Source: Panagrolaimus kolymaensis
Taxonomy: Eukaryota; Nematoda; Chromadorea; Rhabditida; Panagrolaimidae
Assembly (NCBI GenBank): GCA_028622995.1
Contig: JAJQJQ010000019.1
Coordinates: 2,170,001-2,234,000, forward strand
Length of the DNA stretch: 64,000 nucleotides
Direction of reading: 5' to 3'
This document shows positions 26,255 through 36,800 of this stretch, piece after piece (position 1 is the first letter of the stretch; each line of letters starts with the position of its first letter). The translations under genes were made by a program, and so were the position numbers. The notes beneath the pieces were generated by a model. It had not been told where the DNA came from, searched no databases, and saw nothing but the letters and a program-made list of their open reading frames with translations.

Positions 26255-27862
26255 ATGGTTGGAACTCCTCCGCTTGTCAAAGCTGCTGATGCAAATGCCG
26301 CTGTTGATGTAAATGTTCTTGCCAATGCTATAGCTATGGCCTTTGCCAATGTCAACGTAAGTGCAAATGCCAATACTTCAAATGGTCATCAATCTTCTGG
26401 TAAGTCGCTTCATTCATTGCCTAAATTTGCATATGATCCTGCTTGCCATGACTCCGCTGCTACTTGGTTTGGACTCCTCAATCTTCAATTTGAACTTCAC
26501 CCTGGCTCGACTCCGAAACAACAAGTTGCTATGATCCTTTCTGCTCTTGATATCACTTGCTACCGAAAGGTTCTTAAAGCTCTGCTACCGAAAACTGTTG
26601 CTGATGTTCAATCAATGGAAGAAATCAAAGTGCTCATGATCAAGTTATTTGATCGTGCTGAATCCATCTTTGCAAAAAGATATGGTCGTTTTCAAATGGT
26701 GTGGAAGGGGCATGATGCCGAACCTATTTCTGAATTCATCTCTCGAATTCATGAAAGTTCCGATGCCTTTGATCCTAAAACTTTCACAATCAATGAACTC
26801 AATACCTTGACCTTGCTGATGTCTATGAAAAGCCATGATCATGAAAAATATCGAACACGAATCCTTGATATGCTTACTGCCGATCCGATGACAACTCTTG
26901 ATAAATGTGAAGAAGTTATCCTCAACATGATCCAAACAGAACGTGAACAAAAGCTGCCTGAAGCATTTCCTATGAATTATGTCAAAGATATTCATCCTCA
27001 TGCTCATGACAAGAAGAAGTATCCGCAACACAACAACAAAAAGCCCTTGCAACCTACTAGGCCTTGTTGGAATTGCAATGGAAATCATTGGAGAAGTGAA
27101 TGCACCAAGCCTGATGCCTATTGCTCGACTTGCAAAACTTCTGGTCACCTTGCTGAATACTGTAAGCCACCATCCAAATCAAATCATGTCAAAAAGAATG
27201 CCTATGGTAAAAATGGTAAAAAGAATGCTCATCATAATGGTCCTAAAGCGTACAACTTTTATGCTCCTGATGTTTCAAACTTTATTCTGCCTTATGCACC
27301 ATCCTTGCCGATGCTGAATGTTCTCATCAATAAGAAGCCTATCACTGCAATTTTGGATACCGGTGCTGCTTTATCTGTTTTGACACTTTCTGATTATGCT
27401 TCGCTTGGTTCACCACCGTTTACTGGTAATGCTATTACTGCCAATGCCGCTGGACATAACGCTTTCCATCTTCAAGGCTCCTTTGTCGCTGAAACAACGT
27501 TAAATGGTCAAACTGAAAGTATCATTTTCTTCGTGGCCGAGACACAAGCGTCTCTTCTCGGTGTTAACGTTTATGATGCATTTAAGCTGAACCAAATCCG
27601 CCTTTGTGACATTACGGTCAATATGGTGTGCGACAATCTTATGGTTCCTGATGCCTCTGTGAAAGAACTCCTTCGTCCTTTTGATGCTTTATTCGATGGT
27701 AAACCTGGTAAATGTTCGCAAACTAAAGTTCGTCTTCAATTGAAGAAAGATGCCATGCCTGTCTACATACCTGCTAGACGCCTATCAATGCATGCTGCCT
27801 CGTTGATCAAAGCCGAAATTGAACGCCTCGTCGAAGCAAAAGTTTTACATCCTGTGAAATAA
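26255..27862 (+). CDS. Retrotransposon Gag-protease polyprotein
   Basis: 535 codons from the ATG at 26255 to the TAA at 27860. The first ~45 residues are low-complexity (rich in Ala, Asn, Val). A capsid-like region follows (about 50-250), then two zinc knuckles, CX2CX3HX4C at about 271-283 and CX2CX4HX4C at about 290-303, that would bind the genomic RNA. A lysine/asparagine-rich spacer leads to an aspartic protease with the DTG catalytic triplet at residue 368 and LLG about 90 residues later. The frame runs on into the start of the reverse transcriptase before stopping, so this stop is not a natural gag-pol border. The next open frame is in the same phase. Protein roles are inferred from family motifs. 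Confidence 0.9.
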   Translation: MVGTPPLVKAADANAAVDVNVLANAIAMAFANVNVSANANTSNGHQSSGKSLHSLPKFAYDPACHDSAATWFGLLNLQFELHPGSTPKQQVAMILSALDITCYRKVLKALLPKTVADVQSMEEIKVLMIKLFDRAESIFAKRYGRFQMVWKGHDAEPISEFISRIHESSDAFDPKTFTINELNTLTLLMSMKSHDHEKYRTRILDMLTADPMTTLDKCEEVILNMIQTEREQKLPEAFPMNYVKDIHPHAHDKKKYPQHNNKKPLQPTRPCWNCNGNHWRSECTKPDAYCSTCKTSGHLAEYCKPPSKSNHVKKNAYGKNGKKNAHHNGPKAYNFYAPDVSNFILPYAPSLPMLNVLINKKPITAILDTGAALSVLTLSDYASLGSPPFTGNAITANAAGHNAFHLQGSFVAETTLNGQTESIIFFVAETQASLLGVNVYDAFKLNQIRLCDITVNMVCDNLMVPDASVKELLRPFDALFDGKPGKCSQTKVRLQLKKDAMPVYIPARRLSMHAASLIKAEIERLVEAKVLHPVK

Positions 27863-30616
27863 TCTCGTTTTGCTTCACCTGTGTCTTTGGTTCCTCGAAA
27901 AGTTGGTCGTGATCGTATGGTTATTGATTTTTCAACTGGTCTCAACAACAGTCTGGAAGAACCGTGCTACTCCTTGCCTCTTCCTGATGACCTCTTTGCA
28001 AAACTCTCTGAAGCAAAAGTATTCACCTTATTGGATTTTCCTGATGCCTATCATCAACTGGAACTTGCTGAAGATTCTCAAGAGCTCGTAACTATTTCAA
28101 CTCCTTTTGGTCTCTTCCGCTTCAAACGCCTTTGCTTTGGTCTCAAAACTGCACCATCTGATTTCCAACAAGTTATGGACGCCATGCTTTCCGATCTCGA
28201 CTTCGCCGATGCCTATCTGGATGATATCCTCATCTGGAGTAATTCTATTGAAGAACACTATCATCATGTCAAGATCGTCCTCAAACGCATAATGGATTAT
28301 GGTTTCAAGCTCAGCTTAAAGAAATGTAAATTCTTCCGAGCCTCTGTACGCTTCCTTGGTAAACTCGTCTCTGCCGATGGAATCAAACCTGACCCAGAAA
28401 AGATTGCTGCCATTCAAGCTCTCTCAACGCCTACCGATGTTCCATCTCTACGAGCATTTTTGGGTCTCATCAACTATTACCAATGCTTCGTACCAAAAAT
28501 GCGTGATGTTCGTGAACCTCTCGACAATCTCCTGAAGAAAGAAGTTGCTTGGTCCTGGTCCAATGCTGAAGATGCCGCTGTCAGTGCTATAAAGAAGCTC
28601 CTCACAAACGAATGCTTACTGACTCACTATGATCCTCGTCTTCCTATCGTAGTCGCTGCCGATGCCTCTCGTGCTGGTGTTGGTGGTTGCATCTCGCATA
28701 TTTATCCTGATGGTAAAGAACGTCCGATACAATTCTTTTCACGTGCCTTGGATACAACACAGCAAAAATACAACCAAACTGAAAAAGAAGGCCTTGCTCT
28801 TGTAATGGCGATCAAAACTTTTCATCGCTATCTCGTAGGTCGTAAGTTCACCTTGCTTACTGACCACAGAGCTTTGCTGTCGATCTTTGGTCCGAAATCA
28901 AAGAAACCTTCTCTTGCTGTGAATCGCCTTCACCGATGGTCAATATTTCTTGCTGGTTATGATTTCAACATTGAATACCGCAACACCGTCAACTTTGGAC
29001 AAGCCGATGCTTTATCTCGACTCATCGACCAAACTCGTGCCATTGAAGAAATCTATGAAGAAGATGACGACTACATGATCTCCTCCATTTTGGATCCATT
29101 TGATGGAACTATTCCTTCTATTGGTATCTTTCATGTTGCCTGTGACGAAATCATTGCTGCCTATGCCGATGATCCTGAAGCTCAAGAAATTTTGAAGTCC
29201 TTTTCAAACAAGAAAGATGATAAAAACCTTCGCTACTACCTCGTCAAAGATGTCATCATGATGAATGATCGTGTCTATGTACCTGCTTCTCTTCGTCAAC
29301 GAGTTCTCGCTCAACTTCATGCTGGTCACTCTGGAATCGTCAAAACCAAAGCTCTTGCTCGTCTTCATGTCTTCTGGCCTAATATCAATGGTGATATCGA
29401 ACAAATGGTGAAACGCTGCTCTTCGTGTATTCAATTGATAAAGAATCCTGTGAAAGTGCCTCTTGCGTCATGGCCTGTGTCTGCTAAACCTGGCGACCGT
29501 GTTCATATCGACTTTGCTGGACCTCTCCTTGGCCATTGGTTCCTCGTAATCGTCGATTCCTGCTCAAAATGGCTCGATGTTGCTGTTATGAAGTCAACTA
29601 CTTCAACCAAAACCATTGAAGTTCTGCTCCGATATATTGCCGATAATGGATCGCCTCGTGCTCTTGTCTCTGACAATGGTCCTCAGTTCACCTCTGCCGA
29701 ATTCAAAGCCTTTTGCTCTGATTATGGTATAAATCACATGACCTCTGCACCTTTTCATCCTCAATCCAATGGACAAGCTGAACGTATGGTCGACGTGGTC
29801 AAACGCTTCATCGTAAAGAACTCTATGCAACATCGTCAACAAAATCGTTCACTTGATTTGAACGCCTGCATCAATGCCTTTCTGCTTGCATATCGTACGA
29901 CACCATCAAATGCTACTGCTGGAAACGTTACTCCTGCCTTTGCTCATCTTGGCCGTGAACTTCGTAATCAACTGGATATGCTTCGTCCTCACTTCCTCAA
30001 GTTCCTAAAGCCTAATCTTGCTCAAGATGCTCAATTCAATCGCAAACATGGTGTAAAAGCAAAAGCCTTTGCCCTTGGTACCTTTGTTTATTCTCGTGCA
30101 AACAAAGCCTCTGCCTGGGTGCCTGGTTTTGTTGAAAAAGCTCTTGGAAGAAAAATGTATCTCCTTCGTGATCCCGATTCTGGTAAAAACTATCGCCGTC
30201 ATGCCAATCAAATCTTTGCTGCTGACTCTGATGAAACACCGTCATCACCTGATCCGCCTTCTGAATCTTCTTCTGATGTCTCTTTTTCATCGGGGGAGGA
30301 TGGGTGTACCACCGATTCGTCTGATTATGATGCCGGTGATACTTCGCCGCCGATGTTGAATTCTTCTTCGTCTCCTGCTTCAACAGCTGGGCCTGATGCA
30401 AATGATCTCGTTTCAACTTCGATGGATACCGAACAACCTTCGTCTTCAAATACTGAACAAACACATGCTCCGATGTCTCATGATCGAACTCCTGCTTCAA
30501 ATCAAACCTCAACCATGCCTGTTCCTTCTGCTCGTGCAACTACTCCGTCTCCGATGTCGCTTCGAAGATCCTCTCGCAAAAGAACTCAAACTCGTCGCTT
30601 CGGCTTTGATGCCTAA
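27863..30616 (+). CDS. Retrotransposon polymerase: reverse transcriptase, RNase H, integrase
   Basis: Open frame in the same phase as the Gag-protease frame, right after its TAA; the first in-frame ATG is at 27917. Counting from 27881: reverse transcriptase with the catalytic YLDD at 112-115; RNase H region with VAADAS and TDHRALL; integrase zinc-binding HHCC region ending in CSSC; integrase core with D544, D598 and E634 (D-x53-D-x35-E); then a C-terminal region and a serine/acidic tail with a basic end (RRSSRKRTQTRR). All catalytic residues I can check are present. Without readthrough of the stop, translation would have to begin inside the reverse transcriptase. The frame ends 53 bases before the 3' LTR. 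Confidence 0.9.
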   Translation, partial: SRFASPVSLVPRKVGRDRMVIDFSTGLNNSLEEPCYSLPLPDDLFAKLSEAKVFTLLDFPDAYHQLELAEDSQELVTISTPFGLFRFKRLCFGLKTAPSDFQQVMDAMLSDLDFADAYLDDILIWSNSIEEHYHHVKIVLKRIMDYGFKLSLKKCKFFRASVRFLGKLVSADGIKPDPEKIAAIQALSTPTDVPSLRAFLGLINYYQCFVPKMRDVREPLDNLLKKEVAWSWSNAEDAAVSAIKKLLTNECLLTHYDPRLPIVVAADASRAGVGGCISHIYPDGKERPIQFFSRALDTTQQKYNQTEKEGLALVMAIKTFHRYLVGRKFTLLTDHRALLSIFGPKSKKPSLAVNRLHRWSIFLAGYDFNIEYRNTVNFGQADALSRLIDQTRAIEEIYEEDDDYMISSILDPFDGTIPSIGIFHVACDEIIAAYADDPEAQEILKSFSNKKDDKNLRYYLVKDVIMMNDRVYVPASLRQRVLAQLHAGHSGIVKTKALARLHVFWPNINGDIEQMVKRCSSCIQLIKNPVKVPLASWPVSAKPGDRVHIDFAGPLLGHWFLVIVDSCSKWLDVAVMKSTTSTKTIEVLLRYIADNGSPRALVSDNGPQFTSAEFKAFCSDYGINHMTSAPFHPQSNGQAERMVDVVKRFIVKNSMQHRQQNRSLDLNACINAFLLAYRTTPSNATAGNVTPAFAHLGRELRNQLDMLRPHFLKFLKPNLAQDAQFNRKHGVKAKAFALGTFVYSRANKASAWVPGFVEKALGRKMYLLRDPDSGKNYRRHANQIFAADSDETPSSPDPPSESSSDVSFSSGEDGCTTDSSDYDAGDTSPPMLNSSSSPASTAGPDANDLVSTSMDTEQPSSSNTEQTHAPMSHDRTPASNQTSTMPVPSARATTPSPMSLRRSSRKRTQTRRFGFDA

Positions 30617-30657
30617 CCTAGCCTCTCTAGCCTATGTAGTTATGATTTGTTCTTATA

Positions 30658-30669
30658 AGTGAGGAGGGA
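30658..30669 (+). promoter_or_regulatory. Polypurine tract
   Basis: AGTGAGGAGGGA ends exactly at the base before the 3' LTR (30670). This is the expected place and composition for the plus-strand primer of reverse transcription. Confidence 0.8.
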
Positions 30670-30887
30670 TGTTGTGTACGTAAGCGTTTATTCAAATACG
30701 CGCTCGTGCATAACATTGCACGAACATGGCTGAGTGTTAGAGCTATTGGTGACTCTTCACCAACAGCTACTTGTTTTCGTTAGTTTCGTTTGTTCATTGT
30801 TTCATTCAATAATAAATACTCAGCTCTGCTGTAAATATACGTTTTATTCTCTCTTTGTGAATTTGTCAGTATCTCGGATACACAACA
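30670..30887 (+). repeat. 3' LTR
   Basis: 218 bp, reading the same as the 5' LTR at 25721-25938 over its whole length by eye, with the same hairpins and AATAAA. It is followed directly by the second TAAAC target copy. Confidence 0.95.
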
Positions 30888-33800
30888 TAAACGAGTGTAA
30901 AAAAACTCTGAAATTAGACAAATTTATTTTCTGGTTTTATTTCTTTTCATTAATATTTTTTGAGATAGCAATGGCGGACAAATTTGGTTGAAAATAATTA
31001 TAAATTACTCTTATTAACGCTCTTAAACGAGTGTAAAAAAACTCTGAAATTCCACAAATTGATTTTCTGGTTTTATTTCTTTTCATTAATATTTTTTGAG
31101 ATAGCAATGGCGGACAAATTTGGTTGAAAATAATTATAAATTACTCTTATTAACGCTCTTAAACGAGTGTAAAAAAACTCTGAAATTACACAAATTGATT
31201 TTCTGGTTTTATTTCTTTTCATTAATATTTTTTGAGATAGCAATGGCGGACAAATTTGGTTGAAAATAATTATAAATTACTCTTATTAACGCTCTTAAAC
31301 GAGTGTAAAAAAACTCTGAAATTACACAAATTGATTTTCTGGTTTTATTTCTTTTCATTAATATTTTTTGAGATAGCAATGGCGGACAAATTTGGTTGAA
31401 AATAATTATAAATTACTCTTATTAACGCTCTTAAACGAGTGTAAAAAAACTCTGAAATTCCACAAATTGATTTTCTGGTTTTATTTCTTTTCATTAATAT
31501 TTTTTGAGATAGCAATGGCGGACAAATTTGGTTGAAAATAATTATAAATTACTCTTATTAACGCTCTTAAACGAGTGTAAAAAAACTCTGAAATTAGACA
31601 AATTTATTTTCTGGTTTTATTTCTTTTCATTAATATTTTTTGAGATAGCAATGGCGGACAAATTTGGTTGAAAATAATTATAAATTACTCTTATTAACGC
31701 TCTTAAACGAGTGTAAAAAAACTCTGAAATTCCACAAATTGATTTTCTGGTTTTATTTCTTTTCATTAATATTTTTTGAGATAGCAATGGCGGACAAATT
31801 TGGTTGAAAATAATTATAAATTACTCTTATTAACGCTCTTAAACGAGTGTAAAAAAACTCTGAAATTACACAAATTGATTTTCTGGTTTTATTTCTTTTC
31901 ATTAATATTTTTTGAGATAGCAATGGCGGACAAATTTGGTTGAAAATAATTATAAATTACTCTTATTAACGCTCTTAAACGAGTGTAAAAAAACTCTGAA
32001 ATTACACAAATTGATTTTCTGGTTTTATTTCTTTTCATTAATATTTTTTGAGATAGCAATGGCGGACAAATTTGGTTGAAAATAATTATAAATTACTCTT
32101 ATTAACGCTCTTAAACGAGTGTAAAAAAACTCTGAAATTCCACAAATTGATTTTCTGGTTTTATTTCTTTTCATTAATATTTTTTGAGATAGCAATGGCG
32201 GACAAATTTGGTTGAAAATAATTATAAATTACTCTTATTAACGCTCTTAAACGAGTGTAAAAAAACTCTGAAATTACACAAATTGATTTTCTGGTTTTAT
32301 TTCTTTTCATTAATATTTTTTGAGATAGCAATGGCGGACAAATTTGGTTGAAAATAATTATAAATTACTCTTATTAACGCTCTTAAACGAGTGTAAAAAA
32401 ACTCTGAAATTACACAAATTGATTTTCTGGTTTTATTTCTTTTCATTAATATTTTTTGAGATAGCAATGGCGGACAAATTTGGTTGAAAATAATTATAAA
32501 TTATTCTTATTAACGCTCTTAAACGAGTGTAAAAAAACTCTGAAATTACACAAATTGATTTTCTGGTTTTATTTCTTTTCATTAATATTTTTTGAGATAG
32601 CAATGGCGGACAAATTTGGTTGAAAATAATTATAAATTACTCTTATTAACGCTCTTAAACGAGTGTAAAAAAACTCTGAAATTCCACAAATTGATTTTCT
32701 GGTTTTATTTCTTTTCATTAATATTTTTTGAGATAGCAATGGCGGACAAATTTGGTTGAAAATAATTATAAATTATTCTTATTAACGCTCTTAAACGAGT
32801 GTAAAAAAACTCTGAAATTACACAAATTGATTTTCTGGTTTTATTTCTTTTCATTAATATTTTTTGAGATAGCAATGGCGGACAAATTTGGTTGAAAATA
32901 ATTATAAATTACTCTTATTAACGCTCTTAAACGAGTGTAAAAAAACTCTGAAATTCCACAAATTGATTTTCTGGTTATATTTCTTTTCATTAATATTTTT
33001 TGAGATAGCAATGGCGGACAAATTTGGTTGAAAATAATTATAAATTACTCTTATTAACGCTCTTAAACGAGTGTAAAAAAACTCTGAAATTACACAAATT
33101 GATTTTCTGGTTATATTTCTTTTCATTAATATTTTTTGAGATAGCAATGGCGGACAAATTTGGTTGAAAATAATTATAAATTACTCTTATTAACGCTCTT
33201 AAACGAGTGTAAAAAAACTCTGAAATTCCACAAATTGATTTTCTGGTTTTATTTCTTTTCATTAATATTTTTTGAGATAGCAATGGCGGACAAATTTGGT
33301 TGAAAATAATTATATATTACTCTTATTAACGCTCTTAAACGAGTGTAAAAAAACTCTGAAATTACACAAATTGATTTTCTGGTTTTATTTCTTTTCATTA
33401 ATATTTTTAGAGATAGCAATGGCGGACAAATTTGGTTGAAAATAATTATAAATTACTCTTATTAACGCTCTTAAACGAGTGTAAAAACACTCTGAAATTC
33501 CACAAATTGATTTTCTGGTTTTATTTCTTTTCATTAATATTTTTTGAGATAGCAATGGCGGACAAATTTGGTTGAAATAAATTATAAATTACTCTTATTA
33601 ACGCTCTTAAACGAATGTAAAAAAACTCTGAAATTCCACAAATTGATTTTCTGGTTTTATTTCTTTTCATTAATTTTTTTAGAGATAGCAATGGCGGACA
33701 AATTTGGTTGAAAATAATTATAAATTACTCTTATTAACGCTCTTAAACGAGTGTAAAAAAACTCTGAAATTCCACAAATTGATTTTCTGGTTTTATTTCT

Positions 33801-36800
33801 TTTCATTAATATTTTTTGAGATAGCAATGGCGGACAAATTTGGTTGAAATAAATTATAAATTACTCTTATTAACGCTCTTAAACGAGTGTAAAAAAACTC
33901 TGAAATTCCACAAATTGATTTTCTGGTTTTATTTCTTTTCATTAATATTTTTTGAGATAGCAATGGCGGACAAATTTGGTTGAAAATAATTATAAATTAC
34001 TCTTATTAACGCTCTTAAACGAGTGTAAAAAAACTCTGAAATTACACAAATTGATTATCTGGTTTTATTTCTTTTCATTAATATTTTTTGAGATAGCAAT
34101 GGCGGACAAATTTGGTTGAAAATAATTATAAATTACTCTTATTAACGCTCTTAAACGAGTGTAAAAAAACTCTGAAATTACACAAATTGATTTTCTGGTT
34201 TTATTTCTTTTCATTAATATTTTTTGAGATAGCAATGGCGGACAAATTTGGTTGAAAATAATTATAAATTACTCTTATTAACGCTCTTAAACGAGTGTAA
34301 AAAAACTCTGAAATTCCACAAATTGATTTTCTGGTTTTATTTCTTTTCATTAATATTTTTTGAGATAGCAATGGCGGACAAATTTGGTTGAAAATAATTA
34401 TAAATTACTCTTATTAACGCTCTTAAAGGAGTGTAAAAAAACTCTGAAATTCCACAAATTGATTTTCTGGTTTTATTTCTTTTCATTAATATTTTTTGAG
34501 ATAGCAATGGCGGACAAATTTGGTTGAAAATAATTATAAATTATTCTTATTAACGCTCTTAAACGAGTGTAAAAAAACTCTGAAATTACACAAATTGATT
34601 TTCTGGTTTTATTTCTTTTCATTAATATTTTTTGAGATAGCAATGGCGGACAAATTTGGTTGAAAATAATTATAAATTACTCTTATTAACGCTCTTAAAC
34701 GAGTGTAAAAAAACTCTGAAATTACACAAATTGATTTTCTGGTTTTATTTCTTTTCATTAATATTTTTTGAGATAGCAATGGCGGACAAATTTGGTTGAA
34801 AATAATTATAAATTACTCTTATTAACGCTCTTAAACGAGTGTAAAAAAACTCTGAAATTCCACAAATTGATTTTCTGGTTTTATTTCTTTTCATTAATAT
34901 TTTTTGAGATAGCAATGGCGGACAAATTTGGTTGAAAATAATTATAAATTACTCTTATTAACGCTCTTAAACGAGTGTAAAAAAACTCTGAAATTACACA
35001 AATTGATTTTCTGGTTTTATTTCTTTTCATTAATATTTTTTGAGATAGCAATGGCGGACAAATTTGGTTGAAAATAATTATAAATTACTCTTATTAACGC
35101 TCTTAAAGGAGTGTAAAAAAACTCTGAAATTCCACAAATTGATTTTCTGGTTTTATTTCTTTTCATTAATATTTTTTGAGATAGCAATGGAGGACAAATT
35201 TGGTTGAAAATAATTATAAATTACTCTTATTAACGCTCTTAAACGAGTGTAAAAAAACTCTGAAATTCCACAAATTGATTTTCTGGTTTTATTTCTTTTC
35301 ATTAATATTTTTTGAGATAGCAATGGAGGACAAATTTGGTTGAAAATAATTATAAATTACTCTTATTAACGCTCTTAAACGAGTGTAAAAAAACTCTGAA
35401 ATTCCACAAATTGATTTTCTGGTTTTATTTCTTTTCATTAATATTTTTTGAGATAGCAATGGCGGACAAATTTGGTTGAAAATAATTATAAATTACTCTT
35501 ATTAACGCTCTTAAACGAGTGTAAAAAAACTCTGAAATTCCACAAATTGATTTTCTGGTTTTATTTCTTTTCATTAATATTTTTTGAGATAGCAATGGAG
35601 GACAAATTTGGTTGAAAATAATTATAAATTACTCTTATTAACGCTCTTATACGAGTGTAAAAAAACTCTGAAATTCCACAAATTGATTTTCTGGTTTTAT
35701 TTCTTTTCATTAATATTTTTTGAGATAGCAATGGCGGACAAATTTGGTTGAAAATAATTATAAATTACTCTTATTAACGCTCTTAAACGAGTGTAAAAAA
35801 ACTCTGAAATTCCACAAATTGATTTTCTGGTTTTATTTCTTTTCATTAATATTTTTTGAGATAGCAATGGAGGACAAATTTGGTTGAAAATAATTATAAA
35901 TTACTCTTATAAACGCTCTTAAACGAGTGTAAAAAAACTCTGAAATTACACAAATTGATTTTCTGGTTTTATTTCTTTTCATTAATATTTTTTGAGATAG
36001 CAATGGCGGACAAATTTGGTTGAAAATAATTATAAATTACTCTTATTAACGCTCTTAAACGAGTGTAAAAAAACTCTGAAATTACACAAATTGATTTTCT
36101 GGTTTTATTTCTTTTCATTAATATTTTTTGAGATAGCAATGGCGGACAAATTTGGTTGAAAATAATTATAAATTACTCTTATTAACGCTCTTAAACGAGT
36201 GTAAAAAAACTCTGAAATTACACAAATTGATTTTCTGGTTTTATTTCTTTTCATTAATATTTTTTGAGATAGCAATGGAGGACAAATTTGGTTGAAAATA
36301 ATTATAAATTACTCTTATTAACGCTCTTAAACGAGTGTAAAAAAACTCTGAAATTCCACAAATTGATTTTCTGGTTTTATTTCTTTTCATTAATATTTTT
36401 TGAGATAGCAATGGCGGACAAATTTGGTTGAAAATAATTATAAATTACTCTTATTAACGCTCTTAAACGAGTGTAAAAAAACTCTGAAATTCCACAAATT
36501 GATTTTCTGGTTTTATTTCTTTTCATTAATATTTTTTGAGATAGCAATGGAGGACAAATTTGGTTGAAAATAATTATAAATTACTCTTATTAACGCTCTT
36601 AAACGAGTGTAAAAAAACTCTGAAATTACACAAATTGATTTTCTGGTTTTATTTCTTTTCATTAATATTTTTTGAGATAGCAATGGCGGACAAATTTGGT
36701 TGAAAATAATTATAAATTACTCTTATAAACGCTCTTAAACGAGTGTAAAAAAACTCTGAAATTACACAAATTGATTTTCTGGTTTTATTTCTTTTCATTA

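Larger units (their letters stand above)
25721..30887 (+). mobile_element. Ty3/gypsy-type LTR retrotransposon, complete, with one in-frame stop
   Basis: A full-length element of 5167 bp: 218-bp LTRs at both ends starting TG and ending CA, a primer binding site, gag-protease and polymerase frames, a polypurine tract and a 5-bp target duplication. The domain order (zinc knuckles, protease, reverse transcriptase, RNase H, integrase) is that of the Ty3/gypsy group; I could not fix the lineage within it. The two LTRs look identical base for base, so insertion into the satellite was recent. A TAA at 27860-27862 interrupts the single long frame within the start of the reverse transcriptase region. 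It is more GC-rich than the surrounding DNA. Confidence 0.97.

Noticed and set aside
25785..26312. 175-codon + strand frame over the 5' LTR and leader
   Set aside because: It is in the LTR and untranslated leader, shares its start with the frame in the 3' LTR, and has no domain.
362..33283. Dozens of minus-strand open frames of 63-281 codons with the same peptide
   Set aside because: They lie wholly in the satellite and repeat with its period; they are a by-product of a stop-free frame in the 135-bp monomer.
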